Below, in pieces: positions 8,735 through 16,285 of a stretch of DNA of 38,872 bases. The notes beneath the pieces were generated by a model. It did no database searches, was not told where the DNA came from, and saw only the letters and a program-made list of their open reading frames with translations. The position numbers and the translations under genes were made by a program. Each line of letters begins with the position of its first letter. The first letter of the stretch is position 1. Location: assembly GCA_016208235.1 (NCBI GenBank), contig JACQYN010000075.1, forward strand, positions 1 through 38,872, written 5' to 3'. The DNA is from Deltaproteobacteria bacterium. GTDB lineage: Bacteria; Desulfobacterota; Desulfobaccia; Desulfobaccales; 0-14-0-80-60-11.

Positions 8735-9571
8735 ATGGGATTAGAAACAACACGCATCCCCTTTTATAAGATGCACGGCGGCGGCAATGATTTTGTCCTG
8801 ATAGACCATCGCCAGCCTTTGATCCCCGATGCGGAACAGCCCCGTTTCGCCCGCCGGGTCTGCGCCCGGCAGGTGGGGGTGGGGGCCGACGGCCTGATCC
8901 TCCTGGAGCCGGGGACCGCGGCTGATTTCCGCTGGCGCTTCTACAACGCCGACGGCTCCGAAGCGGAGATGTGCGGCAACGGCGGCCGCTGCGCCGCGCG
9001 CCTGGCGGTCATGCTGGGGATCGCGCCGCCGAAATTGAGCTTTGAAACCCTGGCGGGCATCATGAAAGCAGAGGTCCAGGACCGCAACGTCCGCCTGGAG
9101 CTGACGGGAATTGAGGATTTCCGCCTCTACCAGGAGATCCCCATCAACGGCAAGACCCTCACCGGCCACTTCCTGAAGGTGGGGGTGCCCCACGTGGTGG
9201 TGCCGGTAAAGGAATTGGACCAGGTGCCGGTGACCTTCTGGGGCAAAATTGTGCGCTTTCACCAGATGTTCCAGCCCGCGGGGACCAACGTGAATTTCAT
9301 CAATTTTCAGGGGTCCCAGGCCCTGGAGGTGCGCACCTACGAGCGGGGAGTGGAGGACGAGACCCTGGCTTGCGGCACTGGCGCGGTGGCCGCGGCCCTC
9401 ATCGCCGCCCGCCTGGGCTACGCGATGTCCCCGGTGGCGGTGAATACCAGGGGGGGTGAAATACTGACCGTGCACTTTAAACTCCAGGAAGAGACCTTTA
9501 AAGACGTTTATCTGGAGGGTGAAGCCCTGGTGGTGTGCCAGGGCGAACTGTGGGTTGATGAACTCAAGTAA
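8735..9571 (+). CDS. dapF: Diaminopimelate epimerase
   Basis: Converts LL-diaminopimelate to the meso form used by LysA and in peptidoglycan. It acts without cofactor through two cysteines, both visible: MCGNGGRCAAR (near residue 80) and ETLACGTGAVAA (near residue 212). FYKMHGGGNDFVLID at the N terminus is diagnostic, with a GGG where many have GLGND. The length, 278 residues, is normal. The ATG at 8735 has no strong ribosome site but gives the expected N terminus. dapA follows after 14 bp, so the two are almost surely co-transcribed. Confidence 0.97.
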   Translation: MGLETTRIPFYKMHGGGNDFVLIDHRQPLIPDAEQPRFARRVCARQVGVGADGLILLEPGTAADFRWRFYNADGSEAEMCGNGGRCAARLAVMLGIAPPKLSFETLAGIMKAEVQDRNVRLELTGIEDFRLYQEIPINGKTLTGHFLKVGVPHVVVPVKELDQVPVTFWGKIVRFHQMFQPAGTNVNFINFQGSQALEVRTYERGVEDETLACGTGAVAAALIAARLGYAMSPVAVNTRGGEILTVHFKLQEETFKDVYLEGEALVVCQGELWVDELK

Positions 9572-9585
9572 GGAGGAGTAACCTC

Positions 9586-10461
9586 ATGCTAAAGGGAGCA
9601 ATTACCGCTATCGTTACTCCCTTCAAGAACGGCCGACTCGACGAAGAGGCCTACCGGCAGCTCATCGAGCGCCAGATCGAGGGAGGCATTCATGGCCTAG
9701 TGCCTTGCGGCACCACCGGGGAATCCCCCACCCTGTCCCACGCCGAACACAAACGGGTGGTGGAGATCTTAATCGACCAGGTGAAAAAACGCGTGCCGGT
9801 GATCGCGGGCTCGGGTTCCAACAACACCGCGGAAGCCCTGGAGCTCACCAAACACGCGGAGGCCGCGGGTGCGGATTATGCCCTGATGATCACTCCTTAC
9901 TACAATAAACCCACTCAGGAAGGATTGTATCAGCACTATAAAACCGTGGCCGGGGCGGTCAAGATCCCCATCGTGGTCTATAACGTGCCGGGTCGCACCA
10001 GCCTCAACCTGCTGCCGGAAACCATGGCCCGGCTGGCGCAGATCCCCAATATCGTCGGCCTCAAGGACGCCACCGGGGACCTGAAGCAGGGCGCCAAGAC
10101 CCTGGAGTTGTGCGGCGATAAGATCACCGTGCTTTCGGGCGACGACTTCACTACGCTCCCGCTGCTGTGCGTGGGCGGCCAAGGGGTGATCTCGGTGGTC
10201 TCCAATGTGGTCCCGGCGGACATGGCCGGCATGTGCAACGCCTTCTTCAAAGGCGACCTGGATGGAGCCCGGAAACTCCACTACAAGATGTGGCCCCTGA
10301 TTGAGGCCATGTTCTACGAAACCAACCCCACCCCGGTAAAGACGGCCATGAAACTGCTGGGGAAAATCACCGGCGAGGTGCGGCAGCCCTTGTGCCCCAT
10401 GTCAGAAGCCAACGAGAGCAAGCTGCGCCAGGTGATGCAAAAGTATGGACTAATTAAGTAG
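9586..10461 (+). CDS. dapA: 4-Hydroxy-tetrahydrodipicolinate synthase
   Basis: First committed step to lysine: condenses pyruvate with aspartate semialdehyde. It is a class I aldolase barrel of 291 residues. The Schiff-base lysine is Lys160 in VGLKDATGDL, the catalytic tyrosine is in YNVPGRT, and GTTGESPTL binds the substrate carboxylate. The ATG at 9586 follows a strong AAGGAGG at about 9569-9575. The N terminus MLKGAITAIVTPFKNG is typical. The stop at 10461 touches the start of a heptamer-repeat hairpin that separates it from dapB. Confidence 0.98.
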   Translation: MLKGAITAIVTPFKNGRLDEEAYRQLIERQIEGGIHGLVPCGTTGESPTLSHAEHKRVVEILIDQVKKRVPVIAGSGSNNTAEALELTKHAEAAGADYALMITPYYNKPTQEGLYQHYKTVAGAVKIPIVVYNVPGRTSLNLLPETMARLAQIPNIVGLKDATGDLKQGAKTLELCGDKITVLSGDDFTTLPLLCVGGQGVISVVSNVVPADMAGMCNAFFKGDLDGARKLHYKMWPLIEAMFYETNPTPVKTAMKLLGKITGEVRQPLCPMSEANESKLRQVMQKYGLIK

Positions 10462-10531
10462 TTCAAGGTTCAAGGTTCAAAGTTCAAGGTTTAGGATTTC
10501 GACTTTGAACCTTGAACTTTGAACTTTGAAC
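10461..10531. repeat. (GTTCAAG)n heptamer hairpin between dapA and dapB
   Basis: About four GTTCAAG/GTTCAAA units at 10461-10491 face about four inverted units (CTTTGAAC/CTTGAAC) at 10503-10531, around a short AT-rich loop. The period is exactly 7 bp. It could form a hairpin of nearly 30 bp between two genes of one pathway and may attenuate dapB expression. The same heptamer recurs at 29986-30017 and 31857-31881. Confidence 0.85.
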
Positions 10532-10548
10532 TCTCTGCGGAGGAATCC

Positions 10549-11352
10549 ATGATCAAGGCCATCGTTTCCGGCTCGGCGGGGCGCATGGGAGGCCGCATCA
10601 TCCACATGATGGAGGGGGTGGAGGGGATCACCCTGGCGGCCGCGTTTGAGCGCCCGGACCACCCCGGGGTGGGCCGGGAGGTGGGAGAGGTGGTGGGTCT
10701 TCCCGCCAAAGGCATCAAAATCTCCGGCTCTCTGGCGGAAGTCTTGCCCCAGGGCGACGTACTCATCGAGTTCACCCATCCGGAGCCGTCCCTGGCCCAT
10801 TTAAAGATGGTGGCGGACGCGGGCAAGGCCATGGTCATGGGCACCACCGGGTTTTCCCCGGCGCAACTGGCTGAGGTCCGGGCCCTGGGCGCCCGCACCC
10901 GCCTGGTCTTCGCGCCCAACATGAGCGTGGGCGTGAACCTGATGTTCCGGGTGGTGGCTGATATCGCCCGGGTCTTAAGCGAAGGCTATGACGTGGAGAT
11001 TGTGGAGGCCCACCACCGTCTGAAAAAGGACGCGCCCAGCGGCACGGCCCTGAAGCTGGCCCAGGTCATTGCCCACGCCCTGGACCGGGACCTGGAGAAG
11101 GTGGGGGTTTACGCCCGCCAGGGCATCATCGGCGAGCGCACTCCCCAGGAGATCGGCATTCAGACGGTGAGGGCCGGAGACATCGTGGGGGAGCACACCG
11201 TGCTTTTCGGCGGCCTGGGGGAGCGCCTGGAGATCACCCACAGGGCCCACAGCCGGGACAATTTCGCCCGGGGCGCGGTACGGGCCGCGACGTGGATAGT
11301 GGGCCAGGCCCCCGGGCTTTATGATATGCAGGATGTTTTGGGGTTGAAATAG
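10549..11352 (+). CDS. dapB: 4-Hydroxy-tetrahydrodipicolinate reductase
   Basis: Reduces the DapA product to tetrahydrodipicolinate using NAD(P)H. The Rossmann loop reads IVSGSAGRMGGRI near residue 5, with Ser-Gly-Ser instead of the more common GAxGRMG. EAHHRLKKDAPSGTA (near residue 150) carries the His-His-Lys catalytic set and the substrate SGT motif; FAPNMSVGVN is also typical. From ATG 10549, with GGAGG at 10539-10544 upstream, it has 267 residues. An upstream in-frame start at 10519 would be encoded by the heptamer repeat and is rejected. Confidence 0.97.
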   Translation: MIKAIVSGSAGRMGGRIIHMMEGVEGITLAAAFERPDHPGVGREVGEVVGLPAKGIKISGSLAEVLPQGDVLIEFTHPEPSLAHLKMVADAGKAMVMGTTGFSPAQLAEVRALGARTRLVFAPNMSVGVNLMFRVVADIARVLSEGYDVEIVEAHHRLKKDAPSGTALKLAQVIAHALDRDLEKVGVYARQGIIGERTPQEIGIQTVRAGDIVGEHTVLFGGLGERLEITHRAHSRDNFARGAVRAATWIVGQAPGLYDMQDVLGLK

Positions 11353-11356
11353 AGAA

Positions 11357-11394
11357 GCTGTCAGCTGTCAGCGGTCAGCGGTCAGCTTTCAGCC
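11357..11394. repeat. (GTCAGCT)n heptamer array
   Basis: About five degenerate units of GTCAGCT/GTCAGCG/TTCAGCC with a 7-bp period directly after dapB. It belongs to the same class as arrays at 22175, 22323, 23431, 29911 and 30283. Confidence 0.8.
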
Positions 11395-11439
11395 AAAAGA
11401 TTTTCAATCAGGTTGCCGGGTTTTTCATGGTGGTTTTAA

Positions 11440-11521
11440 GTCCCCCTTTCCTAAAGGGGGATTTAGGGGAATTATCGAGGAGCATAATAATCCCCCCTGC
11501 CCCCCTTTAGAAAAGGGGGGT
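11440..11521. repeat. Dispersed 82-bp foldback repeat, copy 1
   Basis: It starts TCCCCCTTTCCTAAAGGGGG, continues through an ATTTAGGGG tract and an AT-rich middle, and ends in CCCCCCTTTAGAAAAGGGGG. Each end is a hairpin and the two ends are also inverted relative to each other. A second copy lies at 30120-30200 with the same order and only scattered changes. No reading frame is convincing. It sits in the gap before the FAH-family gene. Confidence 0.8.
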
Positions 11522-11581
11522 AAAAAACCCAGCTTTAAAATATACTATTATTTTAATAGGTTGTCATTGGGTTGAGATAAG

Positions 11582-12358
11582 ATGCGCCTAGTACGCTTCG
11601 AGCAGATGGGCCGGACGGGCTACGGCATTCTGGAAGGGGAAAGGATCTTCGTCCTGTGGGGACCGCCCTATGACGGCGGTTTGGCCAATACCACCGGCGA
11701 GGTCCTGTCCCTGCCGGAGGTCACCCTCCTGGCCCCTTGCGAGCCTACGAAAATCATTGCACTGGGCCTCAACTACCGGGACCATGCCGCGGAGTTCGGC
11801 AATCCCGTGCCGGATGAGCCCCTGATTTTTATGAAACCCAGCACCGCGGTCATCGGCCCGGATGAGGCTATCGTCTATCCCCAGATGTCCCGGCGGGTGG
11901 ACTACGAGGCGGAATTGGCGGTGGTCCTGGGCAAGACGGCCCGGCACGTGTCGGAGGCCAAGGCCCTGGACTATGTCCTGGGCTATACCTGTTTCAACGA
12001 CGTCACCGCCCGGGATCTGCAAAAAAAAGACGGCCAGTTTACCCGGGCCAAGGGATTCGACACCTTCGCGGCCCTGGGTCCCTGGATCGAAACGGAAATC
12101 CCTGACCCGGACAATCTGATGGTGGAGGCCTATCTGAACAGTGAACGGAAGCAGCATTCCAACACCAGTAACATGGTCTTCGGAGTGGCAAACCTCATCT
12201 CCTTCATCTCCCGCATCATGACCCTGCTCCCCGGCGACGTCATCGCCACCGGCACTCCATCGGGCATCGGCCCCATGCGGGCAGGCGACGTGGTGGAGAT
12301 CAGGGTGGAAAAGATCGGCGCTTTACGCAATCAAGTAGTGGCGGAAGAGGTTAAGTGA
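11582..12358 (+). CDS. Fumarylacetoacetate hydrolase-family protein
   Basis: 258 residues with the FAH fold. Metal and substrate motifs are visible: LGLNYRDHAAE, FMKPSTAVIGP, the metal-binding VDYEAELAVVLGK (ExE) and GYTCFNDVTARDLQKKD, then LLPGDVIATGTPSGIG near the C terminus. Members hydrolyse or decarboxylate diketo-acids, or act as oxaloacetate or acylpyruvate hydrolases; the substrate cannot be read from sequence. dapL begins on the very next base after its TGA, so the two are translationally coupled. A role in lysine synthesis, such as clearing a damaged keto-acid, is only a guess from position. Confidence 0.9.
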   Translation: MRLVRFEQMGRTGYGILEGERIFVLWGPPYDGGLANTTGEVLSLPEVTLLAPCEPTKIIALGLNYRDHAAEFGNPVPDEPLIFMKPSTAVIGPDEAIVYPQMSRRVDYEAELAVVLGKTARHVSEAKALDYVLGYTCFNDVTARDLQKKDGQFTRAKGFDTFAALGPWIETEIPDPDNLMVEAYLNSERKQHSNTSNMVFGVANLISFISRIMTLLPGDVIATGTPSGIGPMRAGDVVEIRVEKIGALRNQVVAEEVK

Positions 12359-13528
12359 ATGGCACAGATTTTCGAGCCGGCAGAGCGCTTAAAGCAGATT
12401 CCCCCTTATTTATTCAAGGAAATTGATAAAAAGAAGGCCCAAGTCCGGGCCCGGGGCGTGGATATCATCGACCTGGGAGTGGGGGACCCGGACCTGCCCA
12501 CGCCCCGCTTCATCGTCGAGAAAATGATGGCCGCGGTCCAGGACCCCGGCACCCACCGCTACCCCGCGTATTCCGGCATGAAGGGTTTCCGGGAGGCGGT
12601 GACCCGCTGGTATAAAAAGCGCTTCAGGGTGAAGCTGGACCCGGAGAGCGAGGTCATCACCCTCATCGGCTCCAAGGAAGGCATCGCCCATCTGCCCCTG
12701 GGGATCAATAATCCCGAGGATATCAACCTCATGACCAGCCCGGGGTATCCCGTCTACCAGATGGGTACTCTCTTCGCCGGGGCCTATAGCCATTTTGTCC
12801 CTCTCCTCCGGGAAAACGCCTTTTTGCCGGATTTACATGAAATCGACCCCCTGACGGCTCGGGATGCCAAGGCATTCTTCTTCAACTACCCCAACAATCC
12901 CACCGCGGCGGTGGCGGATAAGGAATTTTTCGTCCGGGTAGTAGATTTTTGTCGGGAATATCAGATCATTGCCGTTCATGATGCCGCCTATACCGAACTG
13001 GCCTTCGACGACTATAAGCCCCCCAGTTTCCTGGAAGTGCCCGGGGCCCGGGAGGTGGGCATCGAGTTCCATTCCCTGTCCAAGACTTACAATATGACCG
13101 GCTGGCGGCTGGGTATGGCCGTGGGCAATAAAGACGTACTGGCCGCGCTGGGCAAGATCAAGAGCAACATCGATTCCGGGGCCTTTGACGCCGTGCAAAT
13201 CGCGGGCATCGCCGCCCTGGACTCGGACCAGAGCTGCGTTAAGGAAAACTGCGCCATCCTCCAGGAACGCCGGGATATTCTGGTGGGGGGGCTGAAGAAA
13301 TTGGGCTATAATGTAGAGTTCCCCAAGGCCACCTTCTATGTCTGGCTGGCGGTGCCGCCGGGGATGACCTCCATGGGTTTCACCACCCATCTCCTGGAAC
13401 AAGCCGGCATCGTCACCATCCCCGGCATGGGCCTGGGGGCCCCCGGGGAAGGCTACGTGCGCCTGGCCCTCACCGTGCCCAAAGAACGGATGGAAGAGGC
13501 CCTGGCGCGGCTTAAGAAGATTGGTTAA
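12359..13528 (+). CDS. dapL: LL-diaminopimelate aminotransferase
   Basis: Converts tetrahydrodipicolinate directly to LL-diaminopimelate with glutamate as amino donor, bypassing the succinylase and acetylase routes. This explains why no dapD, dapC or dapE is present in this cluster. It is a fold-type I PLP enzyme of 389 residues. DLGVGDPDLPTP near residue 38, NYPNNPTAAVADKEF, and the PLP lysine Lys242 in SLSKTYNMTGWRLG are clear. The N terminus EPAERLKQIPPYLFKEIDKK is typical of bacterial DapL. With dapA, dapB, dapF and lysA upstream, the whole path from aspartate semialdehyde to lysine is in one run. Confidence 0.95.
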   Translation: MAQIFEPAERLKQIPPYLFKEIDKKKAQVRARGVDIIDLGVGDPDLPTPRFIVEKMMAAVQDPGTHRYPAYSGMKGFREAVTRWYKKRFRVKLDPESEVITLIGSKEGIAHLPLGINNPEDINLMTSPGYPVYQMGTLFAGAYSHFVPLLRENAFLPDLHEIDPLTARDAKAFFFNYPNNPTAAVADKEFFVRVVDFCREYQIIAVHDAAYTELAFDDYKPPSFLEVPGAREVGIEFHSLSKTYNMTGWRLGMAVGNKDVLAALGKIKSNIDSGAFDAVQIAGIAALDSDQSCVKENCAILQERRDILVGGLKKLGYNVEFPKATFYVWLAVPPGMTSMGFTTHLLEQAGIVTIPGMGLGAPGEGYVRLALTVPKERMEEALARLKKIG

Positions 13529-13598
13529 GATTTTGGGGGGAAGGCCAGGGACGTGAAGTCTCTGCCCTTTCCAAACTCCCCTCCCAACCCGCGTATTC

Positions 13599-13660
13599 TG
13601 TAGGGGCGGACCCATGTGTCCGCCCTGGGCTTGGGGCGCACACATGGGTGCGCCCCTACA
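13599..13660. repeat. Double-hairpin (BIME-like) repeat, copy 1
   Basis: Two inverted 27-base arms (13599-13625 and 13634-13660) are separated by 8 bases. The ends are TGTAGGGGCG and CGCCCCTACA. Each arm also folds alone: GGGCGGAC-CCATGT-GTCCGCCC and GGGCGCAC-ACATGG-GTGCGCCC. The two loops are reverse complements. Copy 2 is at 24990-25050 with the hairpins in the opposite order. The rest of the 13529-13746 gap shows nothing else I can support. Confidence 0.85.
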
Positions 13661-13746
13661 AATACCATAATATTGGGTGGGAAAAGGAATATGGGGGTTA
13701 AGGGCCCACGGCCGTTAGCCCCCTCCCCCGGGGATACAAAACCACC

Positions 13747-14277
13747 ATGCCCTTAGGACCTGCGGCGATCACGGAGTTGAAGCCGGTCATTGCCTACGTC
13801 GGTTTGGGGGCCAACCTGGGGGACCCCCGCCGGCAGTTGGAAGAGGCCCTGGCCCGATTGGCCGCGATAGAGGAGGTGGAGGTCTTAAAGGTCTCCCGGT
13901 TTTATCGGAACCCGCCCCTGGGGCCCCCGGACCAGCCCTGGTACGTCAATGCCGTGGCCCAGGTGCGCACCCGGCTGGAGCCGGAGGAGCTGTTGCGGGT
14001 GCTTCTCCGAGTGGAGGAGGACCTGGGCCGGGTGCGGGGGGAGCGTTGGGGCCCCCGGATTATTGATTTGGATTTATTGTTGTATGACGGCGTGATCATG
14101 TCCGGACCGGAGTTGGTTCTGCCGCATCCGGAGATGCACCGCCGGGCCTTTGTGTTGGTGCCCCTGGCCGAGATAGCCCCCCAGGCCTGGCACCCGGTGC
14201 TGGAAAAAACGGTGGCGGAACTTTTGATGGATGTGGATGAAGCGGCGCGGGCTATGGTGCAACCCGCGTCAGATTAA
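13747..14277 (+). CDS. folK: 2-Amino-4-hydroxy-6-hydroxymethyldihydropteridine pyrophosphokinase
   Basis: Folate synthesis: transfers pyrophosphate from ATP to the hydroxymethyl pterin that is then joined to p-aminobenzoate. YVGLGANLGDPRRQLEEAL is the N-terminal signature (near residue 16), RFYRNPPLG and PDQPWYVNAVAQV bind pterin, and RWGPRIIDLDLLLYD carries the Asp pair that binds magnesium, with LPHPEMHRRAFVLVPL after it. The length, 176 residues, is a little above the minimal 158. The ATG at 13747 leaves 15 residues before the first strand; a shorter start cannot be excluded. Confidence 0.95.
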   Translation: MPLGPAAITELKPVIAYVGLGANLGDPRRQLEEALARLAAIEEVEVLKVSRFYRNPPLGPPDQPWYVNAVAQVRTRLEPEELLRVLLRVEEDLGRVRGERWGPRIIDLDLLLYDGVIMSGPELVLPHPEMHRRAFVLVPLAEIAPQAWHPVLEKTVAELLMDVDEAARAMVQPASD

Positions 14278-14289
14278 AAGAGAGCGGTT

Positions 14290-14550
14290 TTGTCCTGGCG
14301 TCTTCTTTTGGGATTATTGGTGGGTTATTTGGCGTACCGCCTGGCGAAGAGCGCCTATCAGTCCTGGTTATCCGGGAGGGAGGCTTCCCGGGAGGCGCGG
14401 CCCGATGAACCGGAGGTGCTGGTCAAAGACCCGGTCTGCGGCACCTTTATTCCCCGGAGGGAGGCCCTGAAGGCCCAAAAAGACGGCCAGGACTATTTTT
14501 TCTGCTCCGAAGGGTGCCTGAAGCGCTTCCGGCGTAGTGGAACAGAATGA
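14290..14550 (+). CDS. Small membrane-anchored YHS-like zinc-binding protein
   Basis: 86 residues from a TTG start at 14290, preceded by AGAGAG. A hydrophobic N-terminal segment (WRLLLGLLVGYLAYRLA) looks like a single membrane helix. The C-terminal half has DPVCGTFIPRREA and, after 15 residues, YFFCSEGCLKRFR. That Cys-x(n)-CxxxC arrangement is typical of YHS/TRASH metal-binding domains and resembles the small PP0621-type family. It is likely to bind zinc or copper, with function unknown. It follows folK by 12 bp and precedes the aldolase gene by 24 bp. Confidence 0.8.
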   Translation: MSWRLLLGLLVGYLAYRLAKSAYQSWLSGREASREARPDEPEVLVKDPVCGTFIPRREALKAQKDGQDYFFCSEGCLKRFRRSGTE

Positions 14551-14574
14551 ACTATGATAGGATAAGGGGTCATT

Positions 14575-15234
14575 ATGAAATTCTTTATTGATACCGCCAA
14601 TCTGGACGAGATTCGGGAAGCCCACAGCCTGGGCCTGGTGGATGGGGTGACCACCAACCCCAGCCTGTGCGCTAAGGTCGGAATCAAAACCGACAAACAA
14701 TTTGAAGACCTGATCCGGCAGATCTGTGAATTGGTGCAAGGCCCGGTAAGCGCCGAAGTGACCGCCGTTGATGAGGCGGGCATGTTGGCGCAAGCCCGGC
14801 ATTTGGCCAAAGTCAGTGACTGCGTGGTGGTGAAAATCCCCATGACCCCGGACGGCCTGAAGGCCACCCGGATCCTGGCGCAGGAAGGGATCAAGGTCAA
14901 TGTCACCCTGATCTTCCAGCCCCTCCAGGCCTTGCTGGCGGCCAAGGCCGGCGCGGCCTTTGTCAGCCCCTTCATCGGCCGCCTGGACGACATCTCCCAG
15001 CGGGGCATGGAATGCGTGGAGCAGATTGTCACCATCTTTGAGAATTACGGGTTTGACACGGAGATCATCGTGGCCAGCATCCGCCACCCCCTGCATGTCC
15101 TGGAGGGGGCCCTGGCGGGCGCGGACATCGCCACTGTTCCTTATGGGGTGATAATGCAGCTCATTAAGCATCCCCTGACAGACGTGGGGTTAAAGAAATT
15201 TTTGGAGGATTGGGAGCGGGCCCGCAAAGGCTGA
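14575..15234 (+). CDS. Transaldolase / fructose-6-phosphate aldolase family (TalC/Fsa)
   Basis: 219 residues, the short form of the family. [16 protein letters not shown] and DGVTTNPSL are diagnostic; the Schiff-base lysine is in [14 protein letters not shown] near residue 88; [19 protein letters not shown] and [10 protein letters not shown] complete the barrel. Such short enzymes act as transaldolase in the pentose phosphate path or as fructose-6-phosphate aldolase, and sequence alone does not separate them surely. GATAAGGGG upstream supplies a ribosome site for ATG 14575. Its TGA and the ATG of pgsA are separated by one base. Confidence 0.93.
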   Translation: MKFFIDTANLDEIREAHSLGLVDGVTTNPSLCAKVGIKTDKQFEDLIRQICELVQGPVSAEVTAVDEAGMLAQARHLAKVSDCVVVKIPMTPDGLKATRILAQEGIKVNVTLIFQPLQALLAAKAGAAFVSPFIGRLDDISQRGMECVEQIVTIFENYGFDTEIIVASIRHPLHVLEGALAGADIATVPYGVIMQLIKHPLTDVGLKKFLEDWERARKG

Positions 15235-15235
15235 T

Positions 15236-15808
15236 ATGAACCCGGCCCTGACCAAATTCTGGAATCTGCCCAACATCCTTACGGGGGCGCGTATTGTCGC
15301 CATTCCGGTGGTGATGGTCCTTTTGTGCTTTTCGGGGCAGGTGGCCAGTTTTCTTGGGGGCTTGTGCTTTGTGGTGGCAGGGGCCACGGATTTTCTGGAC
15401 GGTTTTTTTGCCCGGCGCCAGCGGCTGGTGAGCCGCTTCGGCAAGTTCATGGACCCCCTGGCGGACAAGCTCCTGGTGTCCGCGGCCCTGATCATGCTCA
15501 TTCCCTTGGGCCGGGTGCCGGCGTGGATGGCCTTTGTCATCATCGGCCGGGAGCTGGCGGTTACCGGGCTCCGGGCCCTGGCGGCCGCGGAGGGCATCAT
15601 CCTGGCCCCGGACCGCTGGGGCAAGGCCAAGACCCTGCTGCAGATGGCGGCCCTCACCGCCCTGATTTTGCACTATCCCTATCAGGCCGTGGATTTCCAG
15701 AGGTTGGGCATGGGTCTGCTCTGGCTGGCCCTGATTGTCACCCTGACCTCCGGGGTCGGTTATTTCCTGGCCTTTTTTCGGCAACACCCGGAGAATCAAC
15801 AATCTTGA
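15236..15808 (+). CDS. pgsA: CDP-diacylglycerol--glycerol-3-phosphate 3-phosphatidyltransferase
   Basis: Integral inner-membrane enzyme making phosphatidylglycerophosphate, the precursor of phosphatidylglycerol. WNLPNILTGARIVAIPVV begins the protein. The CDP-alcohol phosphotransferase motif is complete, with DGFFARR, then G, then DPLADK (about residues 46-75), fitting DGxxARx8GxxxDxxxD. Several hydrophobic segments follow. It has 190 residues, as usual. One base separates it from the preceding aldolase gene, so they are one transcript. The promoter of rpsT overlaps its last codons. The phosphatase that would act next is encoded at 27768 (pgpA). Confidence 0.95.
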   Translation: MNPALTKFWNLPNILTGARIVAIPVVMVLLCFSGQVASFLGGLCFVVAGATDFLDGFFARRQRLVSRFGKFMDPLADKLLVSAALIMLIPLGRVPAWMAFVIIGRELAVTGLRALAAAEGIILAPDRWGKAKTLLQMAALTALILHYPYQAVDFQRLGMGLLWLALIVTLTSGVGYFLAFFRQHPENQQS

Positions 15809-15833
15809 CCAAGAGAAATTCTTAAGATATATT
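15805..15833 (+). promoter_or_regulatory. Sigma70-type promoter for rpsT
   Basis: TTGACC at 15805-15810 and TATATT at 15828-15833 are separated by exactly 17 bases, each matching the consensus at five of six positions. Transcription would begin near 15840, about 24 bases ahead of the rpsT start. The -35 box lies in the last codons of pgsA. Confidence 0.7.
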
Positions 15834-15863
15834 TACTGATTATCTTTCGCGGAGGACAATAAT

Positions 15864-16133
15864 TTGGCCAGACATATTTCCGCCCTGAAGCGGGCCAGAC
15901 AGAATAAAAAACGGCGTATGCGGAACCAGAGCCGGAAGACCAGGGTCAAAAGCGTGGTGCGGGAAGTGCGCCTGGCCATGGCCAAGAAGGACGCGGCCGG
16001 CGCCGAGACCGCCCTCACCAAGGCCGTGCCCATCATCGCCCAGGTCGCGGGCAAAGGCACCCTCCATTGGCGCGCCGCGGCCCGGAAAATCTCCCGCCTC
16101 ACCCGCCAGGTCAACGCCCTGAAAAGCGCTTAA
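15864..16133 (+). CDS. rpsT: 30S ribosomal protein S20
   Basis: Primary-binding protein of the 30S subunit, contacting 16S rRNA. ARHISALKRARQNKKRRMRNQSRKTRVK is cut here as the basic N-terminal helix (residues 2-30, positions 15867 on), ending in QVNALKSA. At 89 residues it is full length. The start is TTG at 15864, preceded by GCGGAGGA at 15850-15857; E. coli rpsT also uses a non-ATG start (UUG), which ties into its autoregulation, so the same may hold here. It has its own promoter and is convergent with holA across a large palindrome. Short motif evidence only: KRARQNKKRR. Confidence 0.95.
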   Translation: MARHISALKRARQNKKRRMRNQSRKTRVKSVVREVRLAMAKKDAAGAETALTKAVPIIAQVAGKGTLHWRAAARKISRLTRQVNALKSA

Positions 16134-16138
16134 AGAAT

Positions 16139-16272
16139 TTACCACAGAGGCACAAAGGACACAGAGTTACACAGAGAAAAAGATATTTTTTATTTTTGGC
16201 GCTTAAAGCGCCAAAAATAAAAAGTTTTCTTACTCTGTGTACATCTGTGCTCTCTGTGCCTCAGTGGTTAAT
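16139..16272. repeat. Large imperfect palindrome between rpsT and holA
   Basis: The centre is a perfect 18-bp inverted repeat (16187-16204 and 16206-16223) around a single A, with GGCGCTT-A-AAGCGCC at the tip and A/T-rich lower arms. Outside it, CACAGAGGCACAAAGGACA on the left faces CTCTGTGCCTCAGTGG on the right as a weaker inverted repeat. The whole is about 134 bp and fills the gap between two convergent genes. It could terminate transcription from both sides, but its size and the CACAGAG motif point to a dispersed repeat. Confidence 0.8.
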
Positions 16273-16285
16273 CTTTTAATCTTTC

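Noticed and set aside
10461-10531. A CRISPR array in the heptamer repeats
   Set aside because: Units are 7 bp with no spacers, and no cas gene is present.
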